Shown here: in pieces, positions 1 through 12,269 of the stretch
Numbering within the stretch: the first letter of the stretch is position 1
How the letters are laid out: each line of letters starts with the position of its first letter
From: Lepidodermella squamata
Taxonomy: Eukaryota > Gastrotricha
Direction: 5' to 3'
DNA: 64,000 nt
Assembly (NCBI GenBank): GCA_047495785.1
Contig: JBLDXI010000001.1
Location: 930,001-994,000 of the forward strand
The notes under the pieces: generated by a model
Databases searched by the model: none
Told to the model about the DNA's origin: nothing
The model's input: only the letters and a program-made list of their open reading frames with translations
Position numbers and translations under genes: made by a program

Positions 1-479
1 ACATCTCGTCGGCTGTTCGATACGCTGAGAAAGCGTTCGCGCTTGCGGCTATCATTCAGCAGAGAACCAATTGTGTATTCCTGGCCATCTTCATCCTCCT
101 CCACATCCTATTCTTTGTCCTGCTCCATTGGCTGAATAGCTTCACCGGTGGCAGGAACGCTCGGCTCATGATGTGGCTCCACATTGGTATCCGCGGTTTC
201 TTGAGATGCAGCCGCTTTATTCTTGCTTTTCTTCGCTGACATTGAAACCGGTTCTTGACCAGCTTCATCAGCTTCATCAGCTTCATCGAAAGTTTGAGAA
301 GCAGCATGATGATCAGTAGAGCCTCTCCGCTGCTCCACCTGCCCCAGTCGTTCCATTTGACGCCGGGCTTCGTTAGCTAGGCGGGTGCGCTCCTTCTCTT
401 CCAGAAAAAGCTCCTGTCGAGCAGCTTCCTTTGCAGCTTCTTTTGCTGCTTTTTTATTTTCAACACCACGAGTCGCCAT
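1..479 (-). CDS. Charged coiled-coil protein, 5' part, with in-frame TAG
   Basis: An ATG at 479 opens a 123-codon frame rich in Lys, Glu, Ala and Gln. The first 50 or so residues look like a charged helix or coiled coil (KKAAKEAAKEAARQE, then repeated LEEKERTRLANEARRQ-type sequence), followed by a low-complexity stretch with an EADEADEA repeat. The frame stops at a TAG (108-110) but stays open in the same frame for 35 more codons to the window edge. That extension is protein-like: an acidic run, then YTIGSLLNDSRKRERF. Possible explanations are stop-codon readthrough, a sequence error (CAG to TAG) or a broken gene. I do not recognise the family. The gene continues beyond the window start. Confidence 0.5.
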
Positions 480-668
480 AAAATGTAGAGAGAACTCATA
501 AAATAGATTTCACGCACTGATCGCTAAAAGCTAAAGCTAAAATAAATAATCGCAAATAATTTCTTGATGCAAAAAATAGACCGACACGAACGACCAGCCC
601 CACCACTCCGACCGCACAACATGGGGACAAAAATAACTGGGACTTTGACACTGCAAATCGAGCCTATA

Positions 669-770
669 ATGACTTCGATTTTCTGTTTTAAGTACCTGAG
701 ACTATTTTTGGCTGCAATTTCGTTTCATCATGCGGCAAAACCGACTCGCAATGTCTCTACCTAATTTTGA
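669..770 (+). pseudogene. Internally deleted relic of a GT92 gene
   Basis: The stretch matches two separate pieces of the GT92 gene at 3432. The first about 50 bases correspond to its start codon and membrane anchor (3432-3481). The rest, from TTCGTTTCATCATGCGG on, matches about 3753-3803 almost perfectly. Roughly 270 bp between them are missing, and the match ends at ATTTTGA. It lies on the same strand about 2.8 kb upstream of its source and has no coding potential for a glycosyltransferase. It is a decayed partial duplicate. Confidence 0.75.
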
Positions 771-1012
771 AAACAAAGCAGAAATCAAAAGTCAATGCTA
801 TTTCCAACCGAATTGATTCTTTATTTTGATTACGCGCATGTTTTCACAGCGATTTCAAGACAACAGTTATAGACACCTAAGACATCAACAAAGAGAGTTG
901 TTAGAACAATGTGGTTTCAAATGGCGAGCATATTATGGAAGACATTGTTGGACTAGGTTAAAAAACTGTTAAAAAACGTTCATTTTCTGAAAGCGCAACA
1001 AATCGCATTGAT

Positions 1013-2783
1013 TTAACAAGCGCGGATGGTCCATTCAGACGGATCGTCGATCAACTGGACGCGGCTGCCACTGCTGCTAGTAGGGTGCTTCAAGAATCGA
1101 CGGTTGTTGCTATTCTTCAGGTAGATGCAGTCGTCGAATTTGATTTGACCTTTGCCGTTGTTGCATTTGATGATCTGCCAATGGAACTTGCTATTCGTGG
1201 TGTGACGAGCGTCACGGTAGTACAGCCAAGAGTGGTTCTCGAAAAGCCAGCGGCCGTTAGAGCTGATGAACACGTAATCGCCAGTCGTTATTTGTTTGCC
1301 ACGGCTGAGCCCCAAATGGACGAAGATGTGCGGGACGGGCGGGGCCTGGTACTGGCCCTCGTCGTTTGAACCAGGCGTTGAAAGGCCCTTGTTCGTGTTG
1401 CCGAGTAGGCATAATTGCGTGACGCCAGTCCAGATGTACGTATCGACAGGCTTCGGCGTCGTCACAGGCGTCGGGTAGGCCGGAGGTTCGCACGAGTCGA
1501 CGATGCCAGCAGCCTGGGCGTACACTTCGCAGTAATTCTCAAGAGCCATCGTGAGAGCAGCACGTTTCTTAGCCAGAACCGTCGCGTCAAAATCTGGGAA
1601 GTACTTGGGCAGCAGGACGTTGACAATCGACTGCAGCCTGGTGATTTGAATAGGCACGGGGTTGTCAAAGACTTGGCCGACCCACAACTCGGCCTTCTTG
1701 TCATCAGTGGTCAAGTTCGCTAAACAACGATGAAACAAATAGCTAGAAAATGCGTCATGAAAATAACTTACAGACAGCAGGTGGCTTGGATCCAATGGAG
1801 ATGGTTGCCCGGCTTGAGACCTGAAACAAAAAGTTGAACAAAGAAGTTAAATCATGCTAGTTGAACCTTTGAGTTGAACGTAGAGATGCGTTGTTCGAGT
1901 TCCGCTGTGGAGATACCCATCTTGGCAGCAACTGACACGAGACCGTAGGTTCCGGAAACTTCAGTAGCCAACTTGGCATCGGTGGCACGTTCTTGAAATT
2001 TGGACGAGTCAGACTCATGAATAGTGAAACGCTCGCCGTACGACGCCCCCATCACCATTGACGCGACAACGTGGGTACCGAAACTTCCGAAGAAATTGAT
2101 GTAGCTATTAAAAACAATAAATAATTTCGGTAGTGTTTTAAAAAATTAAATTACGCCTCATCGTATGAATCAGTCGAGAATTTTTCAGGCAACTGTTCAA
2201 CGGCCAACCGAAAGTTGTAGTCGACATTGGGCGTGTCATACGCATTGAGAGACGCAGAGTAAACGCTGCATTTCGCCGATGTCTCGATGACCAAGCTGCT
2301 CGATTTCTCCATTTCCTTGTTGATCGATTTGTAATCGAGGCTTCCTTGGAACGCAGCTTTGGCCAACTTGCCGTAAGACACTTCGCTCTCCATTGTGATG
2401 CCTTTCCTCAGATCTTCCAGGTAACTGCGGCTGCTGTTCGAGTACTTGGAGCCAAAATCCAGCGAGCACGAAAGGTCGTTGACAACATCGACGTATTCCG
2501 GGATGACGTAGCGCAAATCAGCGGTTAGCCGGCCGCAGAATTTGCTCATGAGGTCGAAGACGCGCTGGCGGAAGCCCGGGTCGATGCCTAACGAATGCGG
2601 GTTGCCAGTAAGAACGTCGTAGCCTTTACCGAGGAAGTCGATGTTGTTGAAGACAGCCTTCGTATTGCTTCCGCCTGTTGTAACCGGCATCGGCGGACAC
2701 TTCGAACGGTCAGCAGGAGTTGTTTGCCCATGAACCAGTGATATCAGCAGTAGACACCCTATAGCGCTCCAGAACCACAACAT
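1013..2783 (-). CDS. Secreted MACPF-domain (perforin-like) protein
   Basis: Four exons in minus-strand order: 2783-2155, 2104-1867, 1820-1772 and 1719-1013. They sum to 1623 nt (540 codons plus stop), with introns of 50, 46 and 52 nt, all GT-AG. The first 20 residues form a signal peptide (hydrophobic core ending near VHG). A MACPF-type domain follows: GYDVLTGNPHS and DPGFR near the start, FGTHVVASMVMG at the exon 1/2 junction, and GSKPP and NPVPI later. About 120 residues at the C-terminus alternate hydrophobic and Trp residues in a pattern resembling a beta-trefoil or lectin-like module; that module call is inference. MACPF proteins insert into membranes in immunity, defence or venoms, and the role here cannot be told from sequence. 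A TATA box lies about 90 bp upstream. Confidence 0.85.
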
Positions 2784-3431
2784 TTTCGGTGGATAAAATT
2801 GATAAAATTTGTTAGTAGGACAAGTTGTGTTAAAATGTGAATGGTGGAATAGCTGATCTAAAGCAGGCGCTTATATAGGCGATCGGCTCGTGATGTATGC
2901 GAATGGGCCAAATTTACACGCGTGTTCTTCATATTGTTGATAGAAGCCGCGCAGTTTGCGCACGTGTTCCGTCAGAGTCGCGCGACTCGTTGCGCAACCA
3001 AATTTTGACAGCCAGTGTAAATAACGCCAAAGCGAAAGTCCAATTTCCCCAAATTCTGGCAGACCGTGAGAATGTATAGAAAATGTTGGAATTTGGTTTC
3101 ACGAGATTGCAACGCTATTCGGTCTAATTCACATTCGTCAAAAGAATACAGTACGATTAGAATACGATTTGTAATAAAATATTAGAGTGAACCGTTTGCA
3201 CCCGGTGATTCATAACATAACTGCTGTTTACGCTGATTATAATGCATACATTTTTACAGCACAAGACCACACAATACTTAACAATTCACAAAACAATAAC
3301 GTGGCTGTAGCGCGCCCCTTTGCCAGTGTATTCTACCCATTACTGCCCCATTTATGTTGTTCTAAATTTTAAATGTCGCTTAACAAAAGCTCGATTTTTT
3401 GCTACATTTTCTATTTCCAATGTGAATATCG
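2784..3431. other. Divergent intergenic region
   Basis: This 650-bp stretch separates the minus-strand MACPF gene from the plus-strand GT92 gene. Apart from the TATA box I see no coding, RNA or repeat signal. Confidence 0.5.
2871..2877 (-). promoter_or_regulatory. TATA box of the MACPF gene
   Basis: On the minus strand this reads TATATAA in a GC-flanked context (CCTATATAAGCGCC). It lies about 90 bp upstream of the MACPF start codon, which leaves room for a start site near 2845 and a short leader. Confidence 0.5.
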
Positions 3432-5102
3432 ATGACATCAAATTTCTGTTGCAAGTACCTGAGACTATCGCTGGCCGCAATATTGCTGATCGGGATTTTA
3501 TTCATCGCTTACTCGCAATTTTTTTCTGCATCAGGCGAGCTTCTAGAATTGGCATTAGAACTCGAACAATCAGAATGCGGCTCGGATAATCAAATTCCTA
3601 TGCTTCAAAATGATATTCCAAGCTTTGAAAAACTCAAATTCGAAACGTGCCGCCAGTTGTTCGACCGCGAACTTCATTGCCAGGCTGGGCCAACCGAGGC
3701 TAGTCAGGTCGATTATTTCGCTAACAGCAAAAAGCCTTTAATAACAAGCGCTTTCGTTTCATCATGCGGCAAAACCGACTCGCAATGTCTCTACCTAATT
3801 TTGATGATGTATAACATTTGCTACGAATTGGGCTGGAAAGCGGACGGCTGTCAAGATGCGAAGCTTCATTTGCCAGGCCTTTACTCAGATTGGATAAAGG
3901 AAACATTATGGAAAGCGGAATTTTTCGGCAGCTCTGGCGATCGAAATGGCCTGAATAATCTTCATAATTGCATACCTGTTACTAATAAAACAGGTCATGG
4001 CGATGAGGATCGATCTAACTGGACACTCACAATCAAATGCGGTTTAACTAGTCTAGAGTTTAGCAAGGTTCGAAGGCTTCAATCAATCGATTAATTTGAT
4101 TAATTAATTTTTAATTGAAGGAGAATTTATCAAAGGTGTCTTTACACGCTTACTTCGTGGAGAATGATACATTGAAGTTCAGCAGCCCTACGCAGAGGAT
4201 TTGTAACCATGACCAGGTTATACCTAAGACAATAAAACTCGCAGCTTTCACCATGGTTAAATTCAACCGCCCCTTTCACCATATTGTCGATTGGATCGAG
4301 TACCACTTGTTACTAGGCATCGAACATTTCATCATTTGTGTGAATGAACCTCCGTTAAGATTTCACACAGTTCGAAGGTTTTTTCGCGATATTGGCTATG
4401 AAGAGATCACTACATTGATACCTCTTCACATCGTCTTTCCTAACCTTGTAACACCAGCTGGTTTCGTCGTTCAGCATGCAGTTCTAACAGACGCGATTTA
4501 TCGAATGAAGGTATGTATAATTTGGATTAAAATTCGAGTTCATCTGAAGTTGAAAATTGTAGGGGCGAAGTGAATGGCTAGCCATGTTTGATATCGATGA
4601 ATTTTTCGAGCTTTACCCGGCTACAACGCAAAATTTGTTGGATTTCGTGGAGGCAAAACGCGAAATTTCGCCAAACCTCGGCGCTGTTATGTTTAAAAAC
4701 TGGTTCTTCTCATCGCCCGGCGCAGAAAATTTGACTTGCTTGAAGGACAAACCACGATCGAAGGTGGCCGATTTTACTGTTCGAATGGATTCATTCACGC
4801 CTGAGGGGCGAGAAAAGTTGATACTGCGGTTGGATAACGTGAATTACATGTCTATTCACCACGTTTCCAATGGCGGCCCGGTTGTTGTAGTCGACCCGTA
4901 CCGCGAGGGTCGACTGGTTCATTATAGAGTACCCACTTTATCAGCGTTTAAAATGGATGAGAATTTGCATCGCGATTACAGCTTATCGAAACGATATGGC
5001 CAATTGATGACAACAGCTCTCCTGAGAAAGAATTTCGATTTGGACGATAAGAATTATAAATTTTGCTCGAAATTCCCGAATAGATTTTTCATTGAAGAAT
5101 AG
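3432..5102 (+). CDS. GT92 (DUF23) family glycosyltransferase, gene 1
   Basis: Three exons, 3432-4067, 4121-4510 and 4563-5102, make 522 codons including the stop; the introns are 53 and 52 nt and in phase 0. An N-terminal hydrophobic segment (residues about 9-30) fits a type II Golgi membrane anchor. The catalytic half carries the family pattern: FNRPFHHIVDWIEYHLLLGI, then NEPP, then the metal-binding DxD motif in WLAMFDIDEFFE at the start of exon 3, then GREKL and EGRLVHYR. Many cysteines precede the catalytic region, as expected of a lumenal enzyme. GT92 enzymes add hexoses, often galactose, to glycans; the substrate here is unknown. An AATAAA-like cluster follows at about 5137. The tandem paralogue starts 197 bp downstream. 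Confidence 0.9.
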
Positions 5103-5299
5103 TAAATTTTAAATTTTCTTTATTATACTCATGACAATGAATAAAATGATAATAAAAAACACAAAAACTCTTTTGTTCCAGGATTTTACTACAGTTACTC
5201 ATTCTTCAAAGAGAGTAGTCTTATAATGTATGCTTCATGTCTCTTTTAGCATGGTAACTCTCTCGTCGCATGAGGTAACTATAATCACTAGCAGAAATT

Positions 5300-7034
5300 A
5301 TGGGCAAAGTCACCCATAGCTACATGCCCCTGGCTACCAATGTCGCTAAGCCAATTGATCTCAGCTGTTTGCGAAGAAACTACCTGTTACTACTCGGATT
5401 ACCTTTATACACAATCGTCTTGGTCTGGTGGCTCAGGTGTAAGGCTAACAATTTCATCCCACAAGCCTTATCACTCGGAATGACGCAGCAAGACATTGAT
5501 TTTATGAAAACCATTTCGAAAGATCGCGTTCTTATGGACTGCTCCACTACGCCCACAAAAGTTCCAGAGGAACGTCGATCGAATCCGGAATGGAGGTTCG
5601 AAGTTTGCCGGCAACAATTCGACACCGAGTTTGAATGCAATATGGGCGATTCTGTCTGGAGGCGAACAGCGTTTTTAACCGCTAATTTAGTTCCTATACC
5701 TGGCAGCGTTTTCGTGTCGGACAAAGGAGTAATAACTTTCATCCTAATGACCTACAACCTGTGTTTCAGTCATCAGTATTCGGATTACTGTAAGTATTAC
5801 AAGAAGAAGACAGTTCCAAACTACGCTGCTTGGGCGTCTAATAGCACGTATTGGAGGGCGATTTTAAGTGTTTCCGGCGAAAATCATGGCTTACCTGTGT
5901 ATCCTCAATTTCGCGATTGTTGGACAGTTCTCAACGCTACTGGGCACGGCGATGAGTCAATCCATACTTCAGATACTAATTTTATATTGGTAGTCAAATG
6001 CAATCTGACAGCCTCAAGGAAGTATGGCGATGGTGGAGTGGTATCAACGCCAAATAAGGACCTTCAACGAGTATCTCTGCAAGCTTTTTCGGCCGAAACT
6101 GGCGTGATGACTATGCAGAGTCAGAATCTGCTTGTCTGCAACGATAACTGGACTATTCCTATAAAGGCTAATCTTGTTGCTTGTACCATGATTGCGAGAT
6201 ACAAGACCTACGAGCGCCTAGCTGAGTGGATTGAGTACCATCGGCTAATAGGCTTTGAACATTTCGTATTTTACTTCAACGAACCGCCGATTGATTTTTG
6301 GATGTTTTACGACAAATTCAGAAAAATTTACGGTTCTGATCTTGTCACCCTGGTGCCGTATGACATCGACATACCTTGGGCTATTTATCGCGGTTTTTAC
6401 TTTCAACGTCCCATTCAACACGACTGTTTATATCGGCTGAAGGTAAGGCCAATTTTCATGCAAATTTTTGAATATTATCCTTGTAATAAAGGGTCGAGCG
6501 CGATGGGTTGGAATGTTTGATGTTGACGAGAATATCCAGCTATATGCACCTAAAGGAGTTATACCCAACTTGACTCGATTCCTCGAAGGAAAACAAGCTG
6601 AAAACCCGGAAATTGCGGCGGTTATGTTCAAGAATTTCGACTTTGCGACGCGCATGAAAATAAATGGCTCATGTGACCAAAAACTGGTACCCAAGGTAGC
6701 TAAAATTCAATGGCGTACGGAATCTTACTTCAAAGGAGGCCGGGAGAAACTCATATATTTCGCCGATAAGACCAACTACTTCACGATTCATGTAGCAACG
6801 AGTGGCGAAGTTACCTACGAAGTAGATCCTGTTAAAGAGGGCCGATTGGTTCATTATCGCTTCGAGCCGTACTACAACTACGAGGAGGATAGAGCTGCTG
6901 GTAAGCTTCAACATGACTCGAGTTTGGCAGATACTTTCGGCGATATTTTGACTCGCAAACTTGCTAACATGACTCTGATACCTGAGGGTGGTTATTCAAA
7001 CGTTAGCGATGTATGTCCCGAACCACTGGAGTGA
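5300..7034 (+). CDS. GT92 (DUF23) family glycosyltransferase, gene 2
   Basis: Two exons, 5300-6442 and 6492-7034, make 562 codons including the stop. The single 49-nt intron occupies the same place as intron 2 of gene 1 (just before GRARWVGMFDVDE), while the counterpart of gene 1 intron 1 is absent. A hydrophobic anchor sits at residues about 30-48 (YLLLLGLPLYTIVLVWWL). Matching motifs are ERLAEWIEYHRLIGFEHF, NEPP, the FDVDE metal site, GGREKL and EGRLVHYR. The protein is clearly paralogous to gene 1 but well diverged, so the tandem duplication is old. AATAAA follows the stop closely. Substrate is unknown. Confidence 0.9.
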
Positions 7035-7507
7035 CAAATAAAAATGAACTTTTTTTAAGGGGGCTTTTTCAGGATACCGAAATTTGGTGCACATAGAGGA
7101 TTGTCCGCCACGCAACGCGGTCATCTCTTTCCTTTATTAGAAAATAAGGAAGCTAGGCTTTATGAGTCCATATCGACCAGATTTTGAATTATCGTTGATA
7201 ACGACAATAATTGCGTTTAGGTTTAAATTATGCCGCACAGGCGCCATAAACAATAAAAACTTAGTATTTTATTCTGCTTTATTACTCTCGCGTTTATTAT
7301 CGCCTACTCCCAATTGAATATCCAACCGCAGCGGTGCAAAGCTTTAGCGGGAGGTGAAAATTTTTAAAATAAATAAATTATTCTAGCATTAACGCGGGAT
7401 GCATGCGCGATTGATTTATATTAGAGCCGCGGTAATAATAATAATGAATCGGGCTTGTGTAATGTATAAATTTGCTTTGTGTACTTTTGATACGCCAATT
7501 GACGCCT

Positions 7508-7958
7508 TTATTCATATATTATCTTAGAAAAATCATCGCCATGGAATTTTTTAACCTGATTCATGGTTACGAATACAGGATAGTAATCAATTCTAGAATG
7601 GCGCAACAGTTCTGCTTGTTTGCCCGCCGTTAAATTCAAAGCCCAGGGTTGATCGAACCGGAACTCGGTCACAGTCAAGTGATTAATCGACAAACGGCCC
7701 TTCAAAAAATAAATTCATACATACTTGTTTACCCGCCAATATGCGCCAATTTCCGACGTAAAAAACGGCTGTTCTATTTTTGCATGGGGATGAGGAAAAT
7801 CTATGTGGTCGTAGGGTATATGGCGATGAGTTAGTTCTCTCATGTCATGCACGACATTCAGGTGGATGCGGCTGCTGCTGCTGTGCGTGTAGCGAAATGG
7901 CTTCCTGTGCTTTTTGCGGCTGTTAGTAGTTTCACGATCAAAAATGGCACGGCGGGGG
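7508..7958 (-). CDS. Possible 3' exons of an unrecognised gene
   Basis: A minus-strand frame is open from about 8023 to 7733 and reads as a plausible protein with Arg/Ser-rich and His-rich parts (for example THRHIPYDHIDFPHPH). A CATTTTAG acceptor at 7959 could start the exon at 7958. A GT at 7732 and a GAAG acceptor at 7700 join it in phase 0 to a second frame (7699-7508) that ends SKIIYE-stop, with the TAA inside an AATAAA. The implied intron is only 33 nt, shorter than every other intron here, so the join may be wrong. No family is recognised and no start exon was found. This could be a genuine novel gene or chance. Confidence 0.35.
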
Positions 7959-8334
7959 CTAAAATGACTTTTTGAATAGCTGCGGCGTCGCGTCGAGCGC
8001 GCGCTTTCAATATACCTATATACCTAGCTAGGCTCTGTGACCTTGGCGCCGATATATCTTGGAATTATTATAAATCGATTATTGCATTACGGTCTTGCGC
8101 GCGCGCTCTCTCAACGTCTCGCTTGTTTCCTGAAATAACACTTCAATGCTATTACCGTATTAATATTACTATTAAGACTATATAGCAGCGAGCCTTCGCG
8201 TTATTACATTATATAAGCCGACTTTTCAATCAACTTTTTTTCAATCTTTCCTCTTCATTATAATCATCGGGACGCGTGTGCTATAACCTAGCGGCAAGTA
8301 CGCACATACCGCGACCGTCTTCCTCTCGCAGCTG

Positions 8335-8368
8335 TAATAATAATAATAATAATAGTAATAATAATAAT
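8335..8368. repeat. (TAA)n microsatellite
   Basis: About eleven TAA units with one interrupting TAG. On the opposite strand it creates a spurious poly-leucine frame. Confidence 0.9.
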
Positions 8369-11227
8369 GCAGCAAGGTAGGCACGCAAGGCTCGGGCGCT
8401 CAGTGATTTGCCTAGCCTACCTTTTTCAACTAGCCGCGCCTCACTCCACAATGCGGCTGATTGACATTCGAAAAAATCATAATAGAGAGCGCGCACACTT
8501 TTATTAATATTATTTGTATTACTAGCGCAGCGAGTGATCGCGACACGCACGTAAAGCTACGCGCCTGTTGTTCCACTCTCCTCAGTCGGCACAAAAAAAT
8601 CGGTGAAAAACTTTTCGCTCCCTCACTTATAATAACTTTCTACTGTCATCAGCGCGCGCCCGCCAAAAAATGACTAAGATACACTCTACAATATTATTAT
8701 TAATTATTAGGTTATTTGAAGGCTCAGTTAGAGGTTGAGCACGCTGGATAAATATATTATATATGCGTATCTATGAGCGGGGTACGTATAACTTCGATCG
8801 CGGTTTAAATCAAGGTGGAACTGTGCGACGTAGTAATTATGCTACTACTATTTCTATATTATTGCTGCTTTTAATAAGTCTAACAGCCGTATAATGTATA
8901 TTGAGCTCCCACTTTGAAGTTTCACCGCTCTAGTATCGCACAAAAAATAACTCAATTATTGCCTATGAAATAAAAATCAAAACGCAATATAGATATTTTT
9001 GAACCACTTATCTTTGCGACAAAGCTATATTAAAGATTTCTCTCCTCGTTTTTCGAGTACTTTTCATGAAACAAGAGCGGCTGAAAACGGCGACGTCGCC
9101 AGCTAGTGTTCTAGGCCTTGGCAAAATCTTACGACGAGCTTTTAACGCATGCAATTGCACACCTTAATTGCTATAAACATCAAGAAAATTTACTTCGAGA
9201 AACCTCACATTGATCTATTCGCTTGAGTCGTATTTTCAAATACTGCGTTTAGGCAGAAAGTCATGTATTTTAAATCGAGACATCGGCCCGTTTTTATGAA
9301 TTCGATCAATCATGCATAGGCTACGCATTGTTACTGCATACCAAGTTACCTTTTGATCGAACTTGGAGATATTTGTAATACATGCGCCGGCTGCTATTAA
9401 GAGTCCCTACGTGTGTATGACGCATACGAGGTCAATTTATTATGGGTGTAATATTGCATTGGCGCCGGCGTTCTTCATTTCTCTTTATTCGTACTGTTTT
9501 ACGTGAGCTATTTTCGATTCAATTCATGGAGTTGCAATTTCAAAAATGTTCAACCACCACCAGCATTTTTACCAATGGCGGGGAGTGCACTTTCCGCAAC
9601 CCTCGCTCTTTACCCTCCGGAAATTGGAAAGAAAACTTCATTTTTTTTCATATAATACTTCTCGGCATTCATCATCGTAAAAATTTGCGACTGCAATTTT
9701 GTAAATTTCGCAGGTGTATACACATTTTGTAGTGGGCGAGTGTGCTAGGAAAAAACTCTGACTCGTAATATCACTTTCTGATTTTTTTGTTGAGTGTATC
9801 GCAGTTAGCGAGTGCGGTCGTCGAACAATGGCGGCGAGCTCACGATTTTTTAAAAGCGCGCAGTTCCGCAGCCGCGCGCGCGCGCTCGCAGCACAGGCCC
9901 TTACTCGTCGTCGTCGCATTTCCGCTAAAAAACAACTGCTGCCACGATAAATACACATCATCATCTCAACGTTCAGCTTTTTCGATATACACACTAATGC
10001 ATAATTCATTGCTGCCCGTCTGGCACATATCGCGCCATTTCATTACAGGCGATATGTTTCACTTTACGGTTACCGTAAACTTTACGGATTTTTTATTGAC
10101 GTCTCGTGAAAAGAAACCACTTAAACACCCACACGATCTGGCGATGCGTGTCGAAGCGGCACTGGACCTTGGCAAACTATTTTTATACTTCCCTCTTTTT
10201 TAAACCTTCATCATCTTTATGCCGGTTTAATAAAGCCATATCCTGAAGTTCTAAAAAAATCTAAAGCTATTTTTGTCCTTCATGACGTTGCGTCATTCAT
10301 ATTTATTCCCTGATTTATTTGATGAATGCAAAAAAATGGATTGCTCTCTTTCATTAATTTTTCTCTCGAAGATTTTTCTGGCAAATAATCTAGAGCGAAT
10401 CGGTTTTTTTGTATCCTTCTGTTTGTTTTTGGCCCCGCGACGTAAAGGGCGGCGTAAAATAATCGCCTAAATGACGCTACTTGTCGCATGTTTCAGGAGG
10501 CGGCTCTCGCCTAATTTAATATAGCTGAGGCCGTTGACAGATATCGTGCGCATATAGGCGATGCGAACGATATAAAGCGAAGTTCAAAAAAATCAACGCT
10601 CGGTTGACGCGTATCACTGCTGCTGAAACGCCCACGTGACATTATATTCTGCCACAATTTTCAATGCTCAATTAAGAAGCAAAACAGTGTCTTTTTCACT
10701 GCTATATCCTTACACGTTGTTTAGGTTTTGAGTGAAAATGTTTCGAAATTTACTATAAAATTCAACAGTGCATAGCCATCGATTTTTTTCGGGCTCACGG
10801 CTGCCGGCACAATCACTTACACCCTTCAGTTGGGCCATTTGATGTCTTCTCTTGATTCGTGCACTTGTGAGGCGAATTGCTACTCACTTGACGCAACATC
10901 ACGGCTCGTATGGCTTCTTCTATAAAAATCTAAAATTTTCGCGTAATTCACCTACACTCCGTACCTGTTGTTATATCGGGTTCAAAATTTAATGTTCAAT
11001 TATTTTATTTCAGGTTATTTATTTAAATTTTTAAATTGAAAAATTGAGCCTTTGCCACGCCGACGAGGCTGCACTTTACGTCTCGGAAAAATTGTAGTAA
11101 AATCGGCGCGTGAATGGTCGACGAATTTCGGTCGCTTTTCATCAGCATAGCAGCAGCGTTTATCGACAGGAAATAGCAGCCGATTGTCCACAGTTGTTTG
11201 TTCTCACGCCTGGCTGGTTCCAACAAC

Positions 11228-11247
11228 TATATATATATATATATATT
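11228..11247. repeat. (TA)n microsatellite
   Basis: An uninterrupted run of about nine to ten TA dinucleotides. Confidence 0.9.
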
Positions 11248-12269
11248 GATCTTGGTGTTCCGTTTTAATCCGTGACAACTTGAGCCATGAAAGCTATATT
11301 CGATCAAAATTACCAGGGCAATTTGATAAGCTCGGCAAAGTACGCAGCCGCCGGTTGGGTCGAAAAAGGTCGCAGGTATGTAATAATCATATTTTTTCAC
11401 ACTTCTCACGCTTCATTGCGGAATCTAATGATTATATCGTGTAGTAATATAAGAGGCAGTGGGACGTCGTTTTTATTAGATGAAATTCCAGGGTTTGCCA
11501 GGGGAAATCCCGTGGTAAATTGATCTCATTTCGATTGACATATAACATCGTTGTTCATAATATTAGAACGCTGATTTTTTCTCGAAATTGATTGAAATGT
11601 TGAAAAAATCGTTCATTTCGAAATCGCGGCTATGGTCGCAAAATTTTGACCCCGTTTCAATGATTCCTTACTTTAGGTACGTTTTTCATAGTTGATCATC
11701 CGATTTTTGGGGTAATGTATGCTATTTTGTAAGTTTGTTACTCATCGGAAAAAATTGCGATAAATTTTGCCGCGTTTTTGCCGTGAATCGCCGACCGAGG
11801 GACATGATATAGCGCATATATAGAAGGGCCTATTATATGACACACCTTCATACATTGCGATGCGGCGCAACATGCCCTAGGTGACCACTGACGTGATCGT
11901 CAATTATTTGAACAATTATGGTACATAGAGGCAAAAACAAGAAATTGCAGGTCTTTTATTCATCGCAAAATTAGCGGCGTGAAAATCCTGGACGGTGATC
12001 GATATGTCTGTCTTGTGCAGGCGATGAATAAAAAAATATATATAGCAGAACCATTTTTCTGTTGGCGAGACGTATGCATTGATTTTAGGCTTTGCAGAAA
12101 TATAAATTAGGCAACAAAGGCAAATTTTTAATTAATCAAAGTGGATCAACTTTTTTACGTGTTTTGATAATTCTGCGAGGCGGGGATTTTCCCAACAACT
12201 TACTAAAATAGGCTGCATTTTCTACTGTTTAAATAATATTTTGATGACGCGTGAATTTGCCTGTTGAAA

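Larger units (their letters stand above)
7959..12269. other. Long non-coding region upstream of VGLUT copy 1
   Basis: Over 4 kb with no convincing gene. It is AT-rich and interrupted by CpG-rich runs such as GCGCGCGC near 8100 and 9880, with two microsatellites. Short open frames on both strands lack homology and splice context. By position it probably holds upstream regulatory DNA and perhaps non-coding first exons of the transporter gene. Confidence 0.5.

Noticed and set aside
1296-1723. Plus-strand frames inside the MACPF exon
   Set aside because: Antisense shadows of the well-supported minus-strand exon.
8281-8550. 89-codon frame with a poly-leucine run
   Set aside because: The leucines are a translation of the TAA/TTA microsatellite; there is no homology or splice context.
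9638-10203. Overlapping frames of 123 and 138 codons on opposite strands
   Set aside because: Composition follows CpG-rich runs, with no family motif or plausible splice signals.
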